From positions 1 to 43,676 of the forward strand of contig JAFRQK010000038.1 in NCBI GenBank assembly GCA_017428635.1: a stretch of DNA of 43,676 nucleotides. The letters are read 5' to 3'. This stretch comes from Clostridia bacterium. Its GTDB lineage: Bacteria > Bacillota > Clostridia > Oscillospirales > CAG-272. The position numbers were made by a program, and so were the translations under genes. Under the pieces are notes generated by a model. It worked only from the letters and a program-made list of their open reading frames with translations, did not search any database and had not been told where the DNA came from. Position 1 is the stretch's first letter. Each line of letters starts with the position of its first letter. Shown in pieces: positions 14,926 to 23,692 of the stretch.

Positions 14926-16182
14926 ATGGCTGATAACAGATCGTACGAAAGAGCGAAAGAGATATATTCCGCCGTAGGAGTCGACTGTGACCGCGCAATA
15001 GAAAAGGCGCTGTCGATCCCCGTGTCGATACAGTGCTGGCAGGGAGACGACGTAATTGGTTTTGAAAACACAGACGGCTCTCTTTCCGGAGGGATACAGA
15101 CGACCGGAAACTATCCCGGCAAAGCCGGATCGATCGATGAGCTCAGACATGATTTCGAGTTCGTTTCGGGTCTTATACCCGGGAAGAAGAAATTATCCCT
15201 TCACGCTATATATCTCGATTCCGAGGGAAGGAAGGTCGAGCGGAACGAAATCGCTCCCGTTCACTTCGCTTCCTGGGTCGATTGGGCGAAGGAACGTAAA
15301 CTCGGGCTCGATTTTAACCCGACTTATTTCTCTCATCCGCTTTCCGCAGACGGTTTTACTTTGAGCAGCGACGATCCCGGGAAACGTAAATTCTGGGTAG
15401 AGCACGGTATCGCGTCCAGAAAGATATCCGAGTATTTCGGCCGTGAACTCGGACAGGTCTCATGCAACAATTTCTGGGTTCCGGACGGATTCAAGGATAC
15501 TCCGGTGTACAGAAAGCGTTTCCGCGAGAACCTTGCGCGTTCATACGATGAGATCTTCTCGGAGAAGATAGACGAAAAATACTCGCTCGATTCCGTAGAG
15601 AGCAAACTTTTCGGTATAGGCGTCGAAAGCTGTTCGATCGGTTCGCATGAGTTTTATCTAGGGTGCGCTATCAAACACGGAACGCTCCTCACTCTCGATA
15701 CCGGTCATTTTCATCCCACCGAGGTGGTTTCGGACAAGATATCTTCTTCTCTCTTTTACGTTAAGGGCGTTCTCCTTCACGTTTCGCGTCCTGTAAGATG
15801 GGATTCCGACCACGTCGTGATCTTCGACGATGAGACGAAAGCGATCGCCGCGGAGATCAACCGCGGGGACTTCTGGGACAGAGTTTACATAGGTCTTGAT
15901 TATTTCGACGCAAGCATAAACAGACTGGCATGTTGGACCATCGGTTCACGGAATATGAGAAAAGCGATACTTCAGGCTCTTCTCGAACCGGTCGAGATGC
16001 TGAGAAAATTCGAACTTGAAGGCGATTTTACCGCCCGTCTTGCCTATCTCGAAGAACTTAAATCTTTTCCGTTTTCAGACGTATGGGACCGCCTTTGCGA
16101 GATCGGCGGCGTGCCCGAGAGGGACGGATGGATCGCAGACGTCCGCAGATACGAAAAGGACGTTCTCTCGCTTCGCCGTTGA
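14926..16182 (+). CDS. rhaA: L-rhamnose isomerase
   Basis: A 418-residue metal-dependent (Mn/Zn) TIM-barrel isomerase converting L-rhamnose to L-rhamnulose, normal in length. The opening AVGVDCDRAIEKALSIPVSIQCWQG is split by conserved spacing typical of RhaA, and metal-site regions LGLDFNPTYFSHP and LTLDTGHFHPTE are visible. The start ATG is preceded by AAAGGATT at a suitable distance. It lies 12 bases after rhaB in the same transcript. In the pathway it acts before RhaB. The pair fits use of pectin-derived rhamnose, in line with the GH4 enzyme and the GH78 relic at the left end of the window. Confidence 0.95.
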   Translation: MADNRSYERAKEIYSAVGVDCDRAIEKALSIPVSIQCWQGDDVIGFENTDGSLSGGIQTTGNYPGKAGSIDELRHDFEFVSGLIPGKKKLSLHAIYLDSEGRKVERNEIAPVHFASWVDWAKERKLGLDFNPTYFSHPLSADGFTLSSDDPGKRKFWVEHGIASRKISEYFGRELGQVSCNNFWVPDGFKDTPVYRKRFRENLARSYDEIFSEKIDEKYSLDSVESKLFGIGVESCSIGSHEFYLGCAIKHGTLLTLDTGHFHPTEVVSDKISSSLFYVKGVLLHVSRPVRWDSDHVVIFDDETKAIAAEINRGDFWDRVYIGLDYFDASINRLACWTIGSRNMRKAILQALLEPVEMLRKFELEGDFTARLAYLEELKSFPFSDVWDRLCEIGGVPERDGWIADVRRYEKDVLSLRR

Positions 16183-16220
16183 CACCTGAGAGCATTTTAC
16201 TTTCAAAAAAGGATCGGATC

Positions 16221-17054
16221 ATGAAAATTAAAACATTTTTATCTTGCATTCTTGCGTCAATTATTCTTTTATCTCTGCTGCTGACATCATGTTCGTCGAA
16301 TCAGGGCGGGTCGTCCTTTTCTCCGCCCTCAAACGGTGCGGGGAGAAGCGTTGCTCCTTCGTCCGACGAAAGCAGCCGGAACGAAGAAAAATTGCCGCCA
16401 AACGGTAAAACGATCTTCGTCGATCCCGGCCACGGGTTCAGGGATCCGGGAGCGGGTGCGGAGAATTATGAACTCGGAGAGGGAAGAGATGAAAGCTGGG
16501 TAACACTCGCCGTGTCAAAACTTCTCGGAGAAAAGCTGGAAGCTCTCGGTTATACCGTGCTTTTCACACATCAAAATGAGTCGACGCCCGATATCGAGCA
16601 GTATCTCACCGATAATTATTTCGATCCGAACGAGCGCGTTGCGCTTGTAAATTCAAAAATGTGCGATTACTTTATCTCTCTTCACTGTAATATTTTCGAC
16701 GATCCCGAAGTTGACGGGACAAAACTCTACATTTTCGATAATCCGATCAAGACGAACCATGACTCCGAACAGATCGCTCTTCTTATAGCTGATAAGATCG
16801 ACTCGGCTTTCCCGGATGCAAGAAAGTGTACGCTTGATACGCAGAGCCTTGCTGTGATCCGAGAGGTTACGGTGGCGTCGTGTCTCATAGAAATGGGTTT
16901 CGTGTCGAACCCTTCCGATGCGGCTAAACTTGTCGATCCTGAGTGGCAATCAACGTTCGCGGAGGCGGTTGCAGCGGGCATTAATGCCTACTTTTTTCCG
17001 TCTGAATCGGACGCTCCGGACACGGCCGAAACCGAGCCGTCTCCCGAAAACTGA
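16221..17054 (+). CDS. N-acetylmuramoyl-L-alanine amidase lipoprotein
   Basis: A 277-residue Amidase_3 family zinc amidase, which cuts the bond between MurNAc and the stem peptide in peptidoglycan. Residues 1-24 form a lipoprotein signal ending in LTSC (lipidated Cys24), followed by a Ser/Pro/Gly linker to about 62. The catalytic domain has zinc ligands His71 (in DPGHG), Glu91 and His155 (SLHCN), and the catalytic Glu224 (LIEMGFVSN). The protein would be anchored outside the cell membrane. The ATG at 16221 follows AAAGGAT; a longer frame starting at 16083 lies over rhaA and would add a nonsense extension. The gene is 38 bases after rhaA and may share its transcript, though its role seems unrelated to rhamnose. 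Confidence 0.9.
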   Translation: MKIKTFLSCILASIILLSLLLTSCSSNQGGSSFSPPSNGAGRSVAPSSDESSRNEEKLPPNGKTIFVDPGHGFRDPGAGAENYELGEGRDESWVTLAVSKLLGEKLEALGYTVLFTHQNESTPDIEQYLTDNYFDPNERVALVNSKMCDYFISLHCNIFDDPEVDGTKLYIFDNPIKTNHDSEQIALLIADKIDSAFPDARKCTLDTQSLAVIREVTVASCLIEMGFVSNPSDAAKLVDPEWQSTFAEAVAAGINAYFFPSESDAPDTAETEPSPEN

Positions 17055-17094
17055 CAATTATAATGCCGCATGAACGCGGCGGAACGGAGAACAA

Positions 17095-18135
17095 ATGATA
17101 AACCTCGAAAAAGAAATCAGAGAACAGCCCGCAGCGATCGAAAGGGCTCTCGGCGGGAACAGAAAAAAAATTAAAGAACTTGTTGCCGAAGCGAAGAACA
17201 GAGGCATAAAGAGCGTTTATTTTTGCGCAAGAGGTACGTCCGATCACGCGTGCATCGCCGCTCAGTACGTTTTCGGTATCGTTGCCGGAATTCCGTGCGC
17301 CCTCGGCACGCCTTCCGTTTTCACAAAATACGGCGCAAGGGTCGACCTTTCCGAGCAGCTTGTGATAGGGGTTTCACAGTCCGGAAAAGCAGAGGACGTG
17401 CTCGCCGTTCTGAGATCCGCGAGATCCGACGGTGCTATCACGGTTGCGGTAACAAACGACGAGAGCTCCCCGATGGCGAAAGAAGCGGAATACAGCCTCT
17501 TTTGCGGAGCCGGTCCCGAGGTTTCCATTGCCGCGACAAAGACTTTTACGAGCCAGATGGCTATCCTTTTCTCGATCGCCGCAGAGTGGGCGGGCGATAT
17601 CGGTCTTTTAAATATTCTTTCGGGCCTTCCCGAAAAAGTCAAAGAATGTATCGACTATCTGGCACCTCAAATCGACAGGTTCGCGAACAAATATCGCGAT
17701 ATAAAAGGAGCTGTAATTCTCGGACGCGGAATGGCTTACCCGATCGCTCTCGAAGGCGCCTTGAAGATGCTTGAGACGAATAAAATATCGATGAAAGGGT
17801 ACGCGATCTCCGATTTTCATCATGGTCCGATCGCGCAAATCAAGCCGAACGACCCCGTGTTTGTTATCGAACCGTCCGGAAAAACGGAAGACGACGTTGT
17901 TTCTATCATCGAAAAACTCCGCGGCGTGTCAGCAGACATCATAGTTGTGACCGACGACCCGTCGCTCGTTCCCGACGACTGCGAGAAGATCGTGACCTTA
18001 TCCGCGGGATGCGAGCTCGTCTCTCCGTTCATGACCGTTCTTGTCTTCCAGCTTCTCGCGTGCAGGATGACGGAGGTCAGAGGGATCGACCCGGAAGTTG
18101 CGGGCGTAATAAACAAGATCACCATAACGAAATAA
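17095..18135 (+). CDS. Double-SIS-domain sugar-phosphate protein (GlmS/AgaS-like)
   Basis: A 346-residue protein with two SIS domains, equivalent to the isomerase half of GlmS without the glutaminase half. SIS 1 includes SVYFCARGTSDHACIAAQY and GVSQSGKAEDVL; the second includes VILGRGMAYPIALEGALKM, with LEGALK being the usual GlmS-type helix. Such stand-alone proteins act as glucosamine-6-phosphate deaminases, fructosamine-6-phosphate deglycases or tagatose-6-phosphate aldose isomerases, so the substrate is a phosphorylated amino or keto sugar that I cannot specify. The ATG follows AACGGAGAAC. It lies 40 bases after the amidase gene and ends before a strong terminator. A possible job is recycling amino sugars released from wall turnover. 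Confidence 0.85.
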   Translation: MINLEKEIREQPAAIERALGGNRKKIKELVAEAKNRGIKSVYFCARGTSDHACIAAQYVFGIVAGIPCALGTPSVFTKYGARVDLSEQLVIGVSQSGKAEDVLAVLRSARSDGAITVAVTNDESSPMAKEAEYSLFCGAGPEVSIAATKTFTSQMAILFSIAAEWAGDIGLLNILSGLPEKVKECIDYLAPQIDRFANKYRDIKGAVILGRGMAYPIALEGALKMLETNKISMKGYAISDFHHGPIAQIKPNDPVFVIEPSGKTEDDVVSIIEKLRGVSADIIVVTDDPSLVPDDCEKIVTLSAGCELVSPFMTVLVFQLLACRMTEVRGIDPEVAGVINKITITK

Positions 18136-18155
18136 ATATTCAGCTAAATACCTAT

Positions 18156-18187
18156 CGGAGCGGAATCGTTCTTCCGCTCCGTTTTTA
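18156..18187 (+). terminator. Intrinsic terminator after the SIS gene
   Basis: CGGAGCGGAA and TTCCGCTCCG form a perfect 10-bp stem around a six-base loop, followed by TTTTTAT. It separates the rhaB-to-SIS run from the nusB operon. Confidence 0.92.
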
Positions 18188-18208
18188 TATTATATAAATT
18201 ATATTTCA

Positions 18209-18237
18209 TTGACAAATGAATACAGTGAATGTATAAT
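18209..18237 (+). promoter_or_regulatory. Consensus sigma-A promoter of the nusB-recN run
   Basis: TTGACA (18209-18214), exactly 17 bases, then TATAAT (18232-18237): a perfect match to the sigma-A consensus in an AT-rich gap. It should drive nusB and the closely spaced genes behind it. Confidence 0.92.
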
Positions 18238-18281
18238 ATACATAGTTTTGAATATGTCTCCAACTTCGAGGTGAGATCATA

Positions 18282-18719
18282 ATGAAGACGAATAAAAAAA
18301 CAAGACGCGAGGAACGAAGGACCGTTATGGAACTTTTGTTTTCCGCGTCTTTCCGCAAGGATGAGTCTCCCGAGGACATCCTCCTTATCGCCGAAGAGGA
18401 AGAAAACTATTCCGCTTATATCAAAGGCACTTTTCTCGGCGCGTCGGAGTTTACCCCTGACGCGGACAAACTCATAGAAAAAGATTCGAAAAACTGGAAG
18501 ATATCCCGCCTCTCTCCGGTCACTTCCGCGATCCTTCATCTTGCGGTCTATGAGTTGCTCAAGACCGACGTCCCGCCGAAGGCTGCGATCAACGAAGCTG
18601 TTGAACTGGCGAAGGAATACGACGATGGATCCGCCCCGCCGTTCATTAACGGAATACTCAACAGGATCGCTCGCGAGAACGGTTTGATCGGCTCAGCGGA
18701 TCAACGTGAGGATGACTGA
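18282..18719 (+). CDS. nusB: Transcription antitermination factor NusB
   Basis: A 145-residue all-helical protein that, with NusE (S10), binds boxA in rRNA leader transcripts and supports antitermination and rRNA processing. Family marks are the basic N-terminus (TRREERRTVMELLFS) and the C-terminal AILHLAVYELLKTD, INEAVELAKEY and FINGILNRIA segments. The ATG follows GAGGTGAG. The stop overlaps the next gene's start region. It is the first gene behind a consensus promoter. Confidence 0.94.
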   Translation: MKTNKKTRREERRTVMELLFSASFRKDESPEDILLIAEEEENYSAYIKGTFLGASEFTPDADKLIEKDSKNWKISRLSPVTSAILHLAVYELLKTDVPPKAAINEAVELAKEYDDGSAPPFINGILNRIARENGLIGSADQREDD

Positions 18720-19713
18720 ATTGGACGCCCTCTATCTCGGATTCGATACGAGCAACTACACGACTTCATCCGCGATCTTCTCGGACGATCGCGGGGACTT
18801 TATTCTCAACTATAAAAAACTGCTTCCGGTCGCGGAAGGCGAACGCGGTCTCAGACAAAGCGAGGCCGTTTTCTCACACATAAAGGCAACCGAAGATGCG
18901 TCGGAGGCGATCAGAGCATCGCTGAAAGACGTCGGGCGTTCTTCCGTAATTCGGGCAGTCGCGTGTTCTGTCTCCCCGCGTTCTGCCGAGGGTTCGTATA
19001 TGCCTTGTTTTCTTGTGGGAGAAGCGCTCGCATCATCTGTCGCGGCGTCTATCGGCGTACCGATGTTCAAAGTCTCTCATCAGGACGGTCACGTAGCCGC
19101 GGCGGTCTTTTCCGCATCGCGAATTTACTCGTTCGATCCTTTTGATTTTCTTTCACGGCCTTTTATTTCCTTCCACGTTTCGGGCGGCACATTTGACGCT
19201 CTGTTCGTCTCTCCTTCGGATTCAAAATCCAGACTGTTCGACGTTTCGCGCATCGGCGGGACGCTCGACGCTTCCGCAGGTCAGATCATAGACAGAGTAG
19301 GCGTAGGGATGGGACTTCGTTTCCCGTGCGGCGCGGAACTCGATTCGCTTGCGCTTTCGTTTTCCGGCACAATAAAAAAAGACGGTTTATCCGTCCGCGG
19401 AACGGACTGCAATATGTCAGGGCTTGAGAACCGGGCAAATAAAATGATCTCCTCCGGAGCCGATAAAGCCGAGGTTGCCGCGTATCTGCTCGACTTCATT
19501 GCAAGAGTCGTTGAAAAACTGACCGATAACGCCACGACCTCCGGGAAAGTCCCGGTCATATACGCGGGCGGCGTTATGAGTTCTGCTTATATCAGAAAAA
19601 GATTGGAGAACCGCGGGTTTTTCGCATCGCCCGAACTGTCCTCCGACAATGCTGCGGGCGTTGCGTTTCTGGCGAGAGGTCTTTATCTGAAAAACGGAGG
19701 AGACGCCGGATGA
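18712..19713 (+). CDS. TsaD/Kae1-like ATPase paralogue (peptidase M22 fold)
   Basis: An ASKHA-fold protein related to TsaD, which makes the t6A modification of tRNA, but shorter and divergent. It has LGFDTSNYTTS, EGERGLRQSEAVFSH, a metal-site-like His pair in HQDGH, FHVSGGTFDAL and a closing YAGGVMSSAYI. Proteins of this type recur in clostridia beside nusB and xseA and usually coexist with a true TsaD, so a separate role is likely; it is not known to me. The start is uncertain: ATG 18712 (used here) overlaps nusB but has no proper Shine-Dalgarno spacing, GTG 18706 is also in frame, and TTG 18721 lies nine bases after GAGG and fits best by ribosome-binding logic. The stop overlaps xseA (ATGA). 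Confidence 0.8.
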   Translation: MTELDALYLGFDTSNYTTSSAIFSDDRGDFILNYKKLLPVAEGERGLRQSEAVFSHIKATEDASEAIRASLKDVGRSSVIRAVACSVSPRSAEGSYMPCFLVGEALASSVAASIGVPMFKVSHQDGHVAAAVFSASRIYSFDPFDFLSRPFISFHVSGGTFDALFVSPSDSKSRLFDVSRIGGTLDASAGQIIDRVGVGMGLRFPCGAELDSLALSFSGTIKKDGLSVRGTDCNMSGLENRANKMISSGADKAEVAAYLLDFIARVVEKLTDNATTSGKVPVIYAGGVMSSAYIRKRLENRGFFASPELSSDNAAGVAFLARGLYLKNGGDAG

Positions 19714-20924
19714 TAAGCGAAACTTTGACTGTTACGGAGCTGAATACTTATATCAAAGCTTTGATCGATTCCGACGACGTTCTTTCGGGTATCAGCGTTA
19801 AGGGTGAGATCTCGAACTTCAAGGCGCACTCGTCGGGTCATCTGTATTTCACGTTAAAAGACGAGAACAGTTTGATCCGCGCGGTGATGTTCCGTTCAAG
19901 CGCGTCGAGGGTCCCTTTTTCTCCCGAAAACGGTATGAAGGTGATTTGCCGCGGGAGGGTATCCGTTTTTCCGAGGGACGGACAGTATCAGTTCTATGCC
20001 GACGTCATGGAGCCCGACGGTATCGGTTCGCTTTACCTCGCTTTCGAGCAACTGAAAAACAAACTTTCTGCCGAGGGACTTTTCGATCCCGCGAAGAAAA
20101 AACCGATCCCGAAAATCCCGTCGTCCGTCGGACTTATTACTTCTCCTACGGGCGCCGCCGTCAGAGATATGATAAACGTCACGGGAAGAAGGTTCCCGTA
20201 TGCAAAGATCATTCTTTATCCGGCTCTTGTCCAGGGACCGGACGCTCCTGCCGATCTTGTTGAGGCTTTGAAATATTTCAACGATACCGGCAGCGTCGAC
20301 GTTATCATAATCGGTCGCGGGGGCGGATCGATCGAGGATCTGTGGGCTTTCAACGACGAGGGCGTTGCCAGAGCGGTCGCGGCGTCCCGGATCCCGGTGA
20401 TCTCTGCGGTCGGACATGAAACGGATTTTACTATTTGCGATTTTGCGGCTGACAAAAGAGCGGCAACACCTTCTCAGGCGGCTGAATTTGCCGTTCCGGA
20501 TACCGAAAAACTCAGAGTACAGTTTCAGAACGTCGTGAATCTCGAAGCGGGTTATCTGATTTCCAGACTGTCTTCGTTAAGAGAAAAACTGACGGATCTG
20601 TCCTCCCGCAGAGTTATCAAAGACCCCGGATCTTTTATTGACGAGAGAAGGATCCTTATCGATATGCGAACCGAAAGACTTTCGTATTCTTTCGACAAAA
20701 CGGTTCTGGATAAGAAATCAAGACTTTCATCCGTTTGCGCCAAACTTGAAACGCTCAGCCCGCTTTCCGTGATATCCCGCGGTTACAGCGCAGTTACGGA
20801 CAGCGAAGGGCGACTTGTAAAGAACGTCGATCAACTCCGGGTAGGCGATACGGTATCTTTCCGCACCGGAGGCGGAGAAGCAGATGCCGAAATTACAGAG
20901 ATCAGGAAAGGCGGTACACTTTGA
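19710..20924 (+). CDS. xseA: Exodeoxyribonuclease VII large subunit
   Basis: The 404-residue catalytic subunit of ExoVII, a metal-independent single-strand exonuclease. It opens with the OB-fold pattern LTVTELNTYIKALI and VKGEISNFKAHSSGHLYFTLKD; the catalytic domain includes LITSPTGAAVRDM, IIGRGGGSIEDLWAFNDE and ISAVGHETDFTICDFAADKRA-type sequence, then a coiled coil and a short C-terminal strand domain (ISRGYSAVTD). Length is somewhat below the 440-450 of many relatives, with the reduction in the coiled-coil part. Start and stop overlap the neighbours, so translation is coupled. It works with XseB, encoded next. Confidence 0.95.
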   Translation: MISETLTVTELNTYIKALIDSDDVLSGISVKGEISNFKAHSSGHLYFTLKDENSLIRAVMFRSSASRVPFSPENGMKVICRGRVSVFPRDGQYQFYADVMEPDGIGSLYLAFEQLKNKLSAEGLFDPAKKKPIPKIPSSVGLITSPTGAAVRDMINVTGRRFPYAKIILYPALVQGPDAPADLVEALKYFNDTGSVDVIIIGRGGGSIEDLWAFNDEGVARAVAASRIPVISAVGHETDFTICDFAADKRAATPSQAAEFAVPDTEKLRVQFQNVVNLEAGYLISRLSSLREKLTDLSSRRVIKDPGSFIDERRILIDMRTERLSYSFDKTVLDKKSRLSSVCAKLETLSPLSVISRGYSAVTDSEGRLVKNVDQLRVGDTVSFRTGGGEADAEITEIRKGGTL

Positions 20925-21157
20925 TGGCAACGAAAAAAGGTGACGAGTTGTCTTTTGAAGAGGCGCTTAAAAGGCTCGAGGAAACAGTCAAAGCACTCGA
21001 ATCAGGTACGGTTCCGCTCGAGGAATCGCTCAAATTGTTTGAAGAGGGAGTAGCTCTTGTAAAACTTTGCAACGGAAAACTCGACGAAGCCGAACAAAAA
21101 GTAAAGATCCTCAGGAAGAACGACGAGGGCGTGATAACGGAAGAGGATATGGCTTGA
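20924..21157 (+). CDS. xseB: Exodeoxyribonuclease VII small subunit
   Basis: A small helical protein of 77 residues from the ATG at 20924. The motif SFEEALKRLEETVKALESG followed by VPLEESLKLFEEGVALV is the XseB signature. XseB subunits bind along the XseA coiled coil in the ExoVII complex. The start ATG shares its A with the xseA stop (TGATG); a TTG one codon earlier is also open. ispA begins one base after the stop. Confidence 0.93.
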   Translation: MATKKGDELSFEEALKRLEETVKALESGTVPLEESLKLFEEGVALVKLCNGKLDEAEQKVKILRKNDEGVITEEDMA

Positions 21158-21158
21158 T

Positions 21159-22043
21159 ATGGCGATTGATATTTCAATAAGACTCCGCGAATATGCGGAA
21201 CTTACCGAAAAAGCGCTCGACGGTTTTTTATCCGGACAAAACGTCCCGGATAAAACTCTCGTCGAAGCCATGAGATATTCGACACTCGGCGGAGGAAAGA
21301 GGATCAGGGCGTTTCTGACGGTTTGTTTTTCGAAAATGTTCGGCGGATCGGTCGAAAAGGCGATCCCGTCCGCATGCGCCGTTGAGATGATCCACGCGTA
21401 TTCTCTCATTCACGACGATCTTCCCGCGATGGACGACAGTCCGCTTCGACGCGGAAAACCGTCGTGTCACGTCCAGTTCGGAGAAGCGACCGCGCTTCTT
21501 GCCGGAGACGCGCTCCTTACGTACGCTTTTGACGTTCTTGCGTCAAACAAAGCGATATCCGACAAGTCGGTCCGTCTGTCGGTCGGCGTCCTGTCTCAAC
21601 TCGCAGCACACCGCGGTATGTGCGGCGGACAGGCGATAGACCTTTCGGATTCCGTCAACACGGAGAACGACCTCTTTGAGCTTTATTATCTGAAGACCGG
21701 AGCTTTGATAGAGGCCTCGTGTCTGCTCGGATACTATTCCGTTTGCGATGATCCGAATCCGTCGGTTGTCGAGAATATCAAAAAGTACGCCCGTCTTTTG
21801 GGTATCGCTTTTCAAATTCACGACGATATTCTCGACGTGACGGGCGATCCTGACGTGATCGGCAAACCGGTCGGAAACGATGAAAAGGCCGATAAAAAAA
21901 CCATTCTGTATTTTCGCGATCTTAAATCCGCCGAAAAACTCGAATACGATCTGACCGTATCGGCGATAGACGCCGTGACCGATTACGCCGACAGCGACGG
22001 ACCGTGTCAACTCGCCGTCTGGCTCATGTCGCGTAAAAAATGA
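21159..22043 (+). CDS. ispA: Polyprenyl synthetase (farnesyl diphosphate synthase type)
   Basis: A 294-residue short-chain prenyltransferase adding isopentenyl diphosphate to dimethylallyl/geranyl diphosphate. The first aspartate-rich motif DDLPAMDD is at 86-93 and the second, DDILD, at 222-226; LGGGKRIR (43-50) binds diphosphate. The two-residue insertion in the first motif and the family position suggest farnesyl diphosphate as main product, feeding undecaprenyl phosphate and quinone synthesis. In many Firmicutes dxs follows; here tlyA follows by a four-base overlap (ATGA), so dxs must lie elsewhere or be lacking. Confidence 0.93.
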   Translation: MAIDISIRLREYAELTEKALDGFLSGQNVPDKTLVEAMRYSTLGGGKRIRAFLTVCFSKMFGGSVEKAIPSACAVEMIHAYSLIHDDLPAMDDSPLRRGKPSCHVQFGEATALLAGDALLTYAFDVLASNKAISDKSVRLSVGVLSQLAAHRGMCGGQAIDLSDSVNTENDLFELYYLKTGALIEASCLLGYYSVCDDPNPSVVENIKKYARLLGIAFQIHDDILDVTGDPDVIGKPVGNDEKADKKTILYFRDLKSAEKLEYDLTVSAIDAVTDYADSDGPCQLAVWLMSRKK

Positions 22044-22768
22044 GGCTGGACGTTTATATTGTCAGGACGGGAATGCTCAGAAGCAGAACGCTTGCCAAAG
22101 AATATATCGAAAACGGATTCGTTTCGGTAAACGGTAAAACGGCGACCAAACCGTCTTTTGACGTCTCCGGCACAGACGCGGTCGACGTGACAGCCCCTCT
22201 TCCTCGGTTCGTAAGCCGGGGAGGAGAAAAACTCGAAGCGGCGCTCGAGGCATTCGGGATCGACGTTCGCAATAAAGTTTGCTGTGACGTCGGGGCTTCG
22301 ACCGGAGGTTTTACGGATTGTCTTCTTAAGCACGGCGCGCTCCGCGTTTACGCGATCGACTCGGGGACGGGTCAGATAGATCCCGAGTTAGCAGACGACC
22401 CGCGCGTTGTTTCGATCGAGAATTTCAACGCCAGAGAGCTTACACCCGAAGTCACCGGCGGTTTTTGCGACGTCACGACCGTAGACGTCTCGTTTATATC
22501 TCAGACTTTGATCATTCCCGCCGCCCTGTCCGTTTTGAAGACAGGCGGAGAATACGTCGGTCTGATCAAACCTCAGTTCGAGTGCGGGAGATCCGGGCTG
22601 GGCAAAGGCGGTATCGTTAAAGACCGTGCGGTCAGAGAAGAGGCCGTCAGATTTGTTTCCGATTTTGCGCGCGAAAACGGGCTTGAGGTCCGCGGAATAA
22701 CGACGTCTCCTCTGACAGGGGGAGACGGAAACACGGAGTATCTTATGTACGGAATTAAGATCCGATGA
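22040..22768 (+). CDS. tlyA: TlyA-type rRNA 2'-O-methyltransferase
   Basis: A 242-residue protein with an N-terminal S4 RNA-binding domain (RLDVYIVRTGMLRSRTLAKE) and an FtsJ-like Rossmann methyltransferase domain with the SAM loop DVGASTGGFTDCLL. Family members methylate riboses of cytidines in 16S and 23S rRNA; in mycobacteria this confers capreomycin sensitivity, and some members have been called hemolysins. The K-D-K-E catalytic set is plausible from LIKPQFECG and neighbouring residues. It is a common member of the xseB-ispA-tlyA-nadK-argR-recN run. Confidence 0.93.
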   Translation: MRLDVYIVRTGMLRSRTLAKEYIENGFVSVNGKTATKPSFDVSGTDAVDVTAPLPRFVSRGGEKLEAALEAFGIDVRNKVCCDVGASTGGFTDCLLKHGALRVYAIDSGTGQIDPELADDPRVVSIENFNARELTPEVTGGFCDVTTVDVSFISQTLIIPAALSVLKTGGEYVGLIKPQFECGRSGLGKGGIVKDRAVREEAVRFVSDFARENGLEVRGITTSPLTGGDGNTEYLMYGIKIR

Positions 22769-22770
22769 AC

Positions 22771-22778
22771 GGAGGTGG
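22771..22778 (+). promoter_or_regulatory. Strong ribosome binding site that decides the nadK start
   Basis: GGAGGTGG lies seven bases before TTG 22786. It sits inside the longer frame that opens at ATG 22765, which has no good site of its own, so translation from the TTG is preferred. Confidence 0.65.
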
Positions 22779-22785
22779 TTGCGCT

Positions 22786-23676
22786 TTGACTGGTACGAAC
22801 GTATTGTTGATGGTCAATACCCGGAAAATCATACCGGAGAAAACGGTCGCCGCGCTTATTAAGATCTTCTCCGAAAGAGAAGTCGGCATATTTGCGTTCG
22901 ACACCGCAAGGGAGATAATTGAACGTTCCGGCGAAAGCCGGAAGGTCTCTTTCGTTAGTGAAAACGATTTTCCGGATGACGTCTCTTTTGCCGTCGTTCT
23001 TGGTGGCGACGGGTCGATAATCAGGGCTGCTTCGATCCTTTGCCGCCGCGACGTACCGATGGTAGGGGTCAATTTCGGGGCGGTCGGATATCTCGCCGAA
23101 CTCGAAAGCGAGAATATATCCGAGCTTGCGAGAATTCTCGACGGAGACTATGAACTTGACGTTCGCATGATGCTAGACGCAGAGATCCGCGGCGCCGTCG
23201 GCAGCATAAAAAAGACTTTGACAGCTTTGAACGATATCGTACTGTCAAACGGCCCCGTAGCAAATCTTCTCTCATTCGATCTGTTCTGTGACGGGGTGCG
23301 TCTCAGGAATTACCGCGCCGACGGTGTTATCGCGGCGACGGCGACCGGATCGACCGCTTACTCTCTTTCGGCGGGAGGACCGATCCTCGACCCGTCTTTA
23401 TCGGCTGTGTGCGTAACTCCGATCTGTCCGCATTCACTTGAGAGCAGGCCGGCGGTATTAAACGGCGATTCCGTTATTGAGCTTTGTTCAATTCAGTGCA
23501 GAAAAAACTCGGTTTACGTTACGGCCGACGGAAGAGAAGGCGTCAGACTTGAAGACGGGGATACGGTAAAGATCTCGAAGTCGTCTCTGACGACCCGCTT
23601 GATACGGCTTAAATCGAGCGGTTTTCTTGAAGTATTGAGAAATAAACTTACCGGACCCGAATCCGAATTGCATTAA
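22786..23676 (+). CDS. nadK: NAD kinase
   Basis: A 296-residue enzyme (from the TTG) that phosphorylates NAD to NADP, the cell's source of NADPH. The invariant GGDGS is present in AVVLGGDGSIIRAA, and the C-terminal beta domain has NYRADGVIAATATGSTAYS, the substrate-site motif of the family, followed by PICPHSL. The start is placed at TTG 22786 because of the strong GGAGGTGG at 22771-22778; an ATG at 22765 that overlaps the tlyA stop is the alternative and would add seven residues. Position between tlyA and argR is typical for Firmicutes. Confidence 0.94.
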   Translation: MTGTNVLLMVNTRKIIPEKTVAALIKIFSEREVGIFAFDTAREIIERSGESRKVSFVSENDFPDDVSFAVVLGGDGSIIRAASILCRRDVPMVGVNFGAVGYLAELESENISELARILDGDYELDVRMMLDAEIRGAVGSIKKTLTALNDIVLSNGPVANLLSFDLFCDGVRLRNYRADGVIAATATGSTAYSLSAGGPILDPSLSAVCVTPICPHSLESRPAVLNGDSVIELCSIQCRKNSVYVTADGREGVRLEDGDTVKISKSSLTTRLIRLKSSGFLEVLRNKLTGPESELH

Positions 23677-23692
23677 GAAAGGACTGCATGTA

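Noticed and set aside
16083-16220. N-terminal extension of the amidase into rhaA
   Set aside because: It overlaps rhaA, lacks similarity, and would destroy the lipoprotein signal that begins at 16221.
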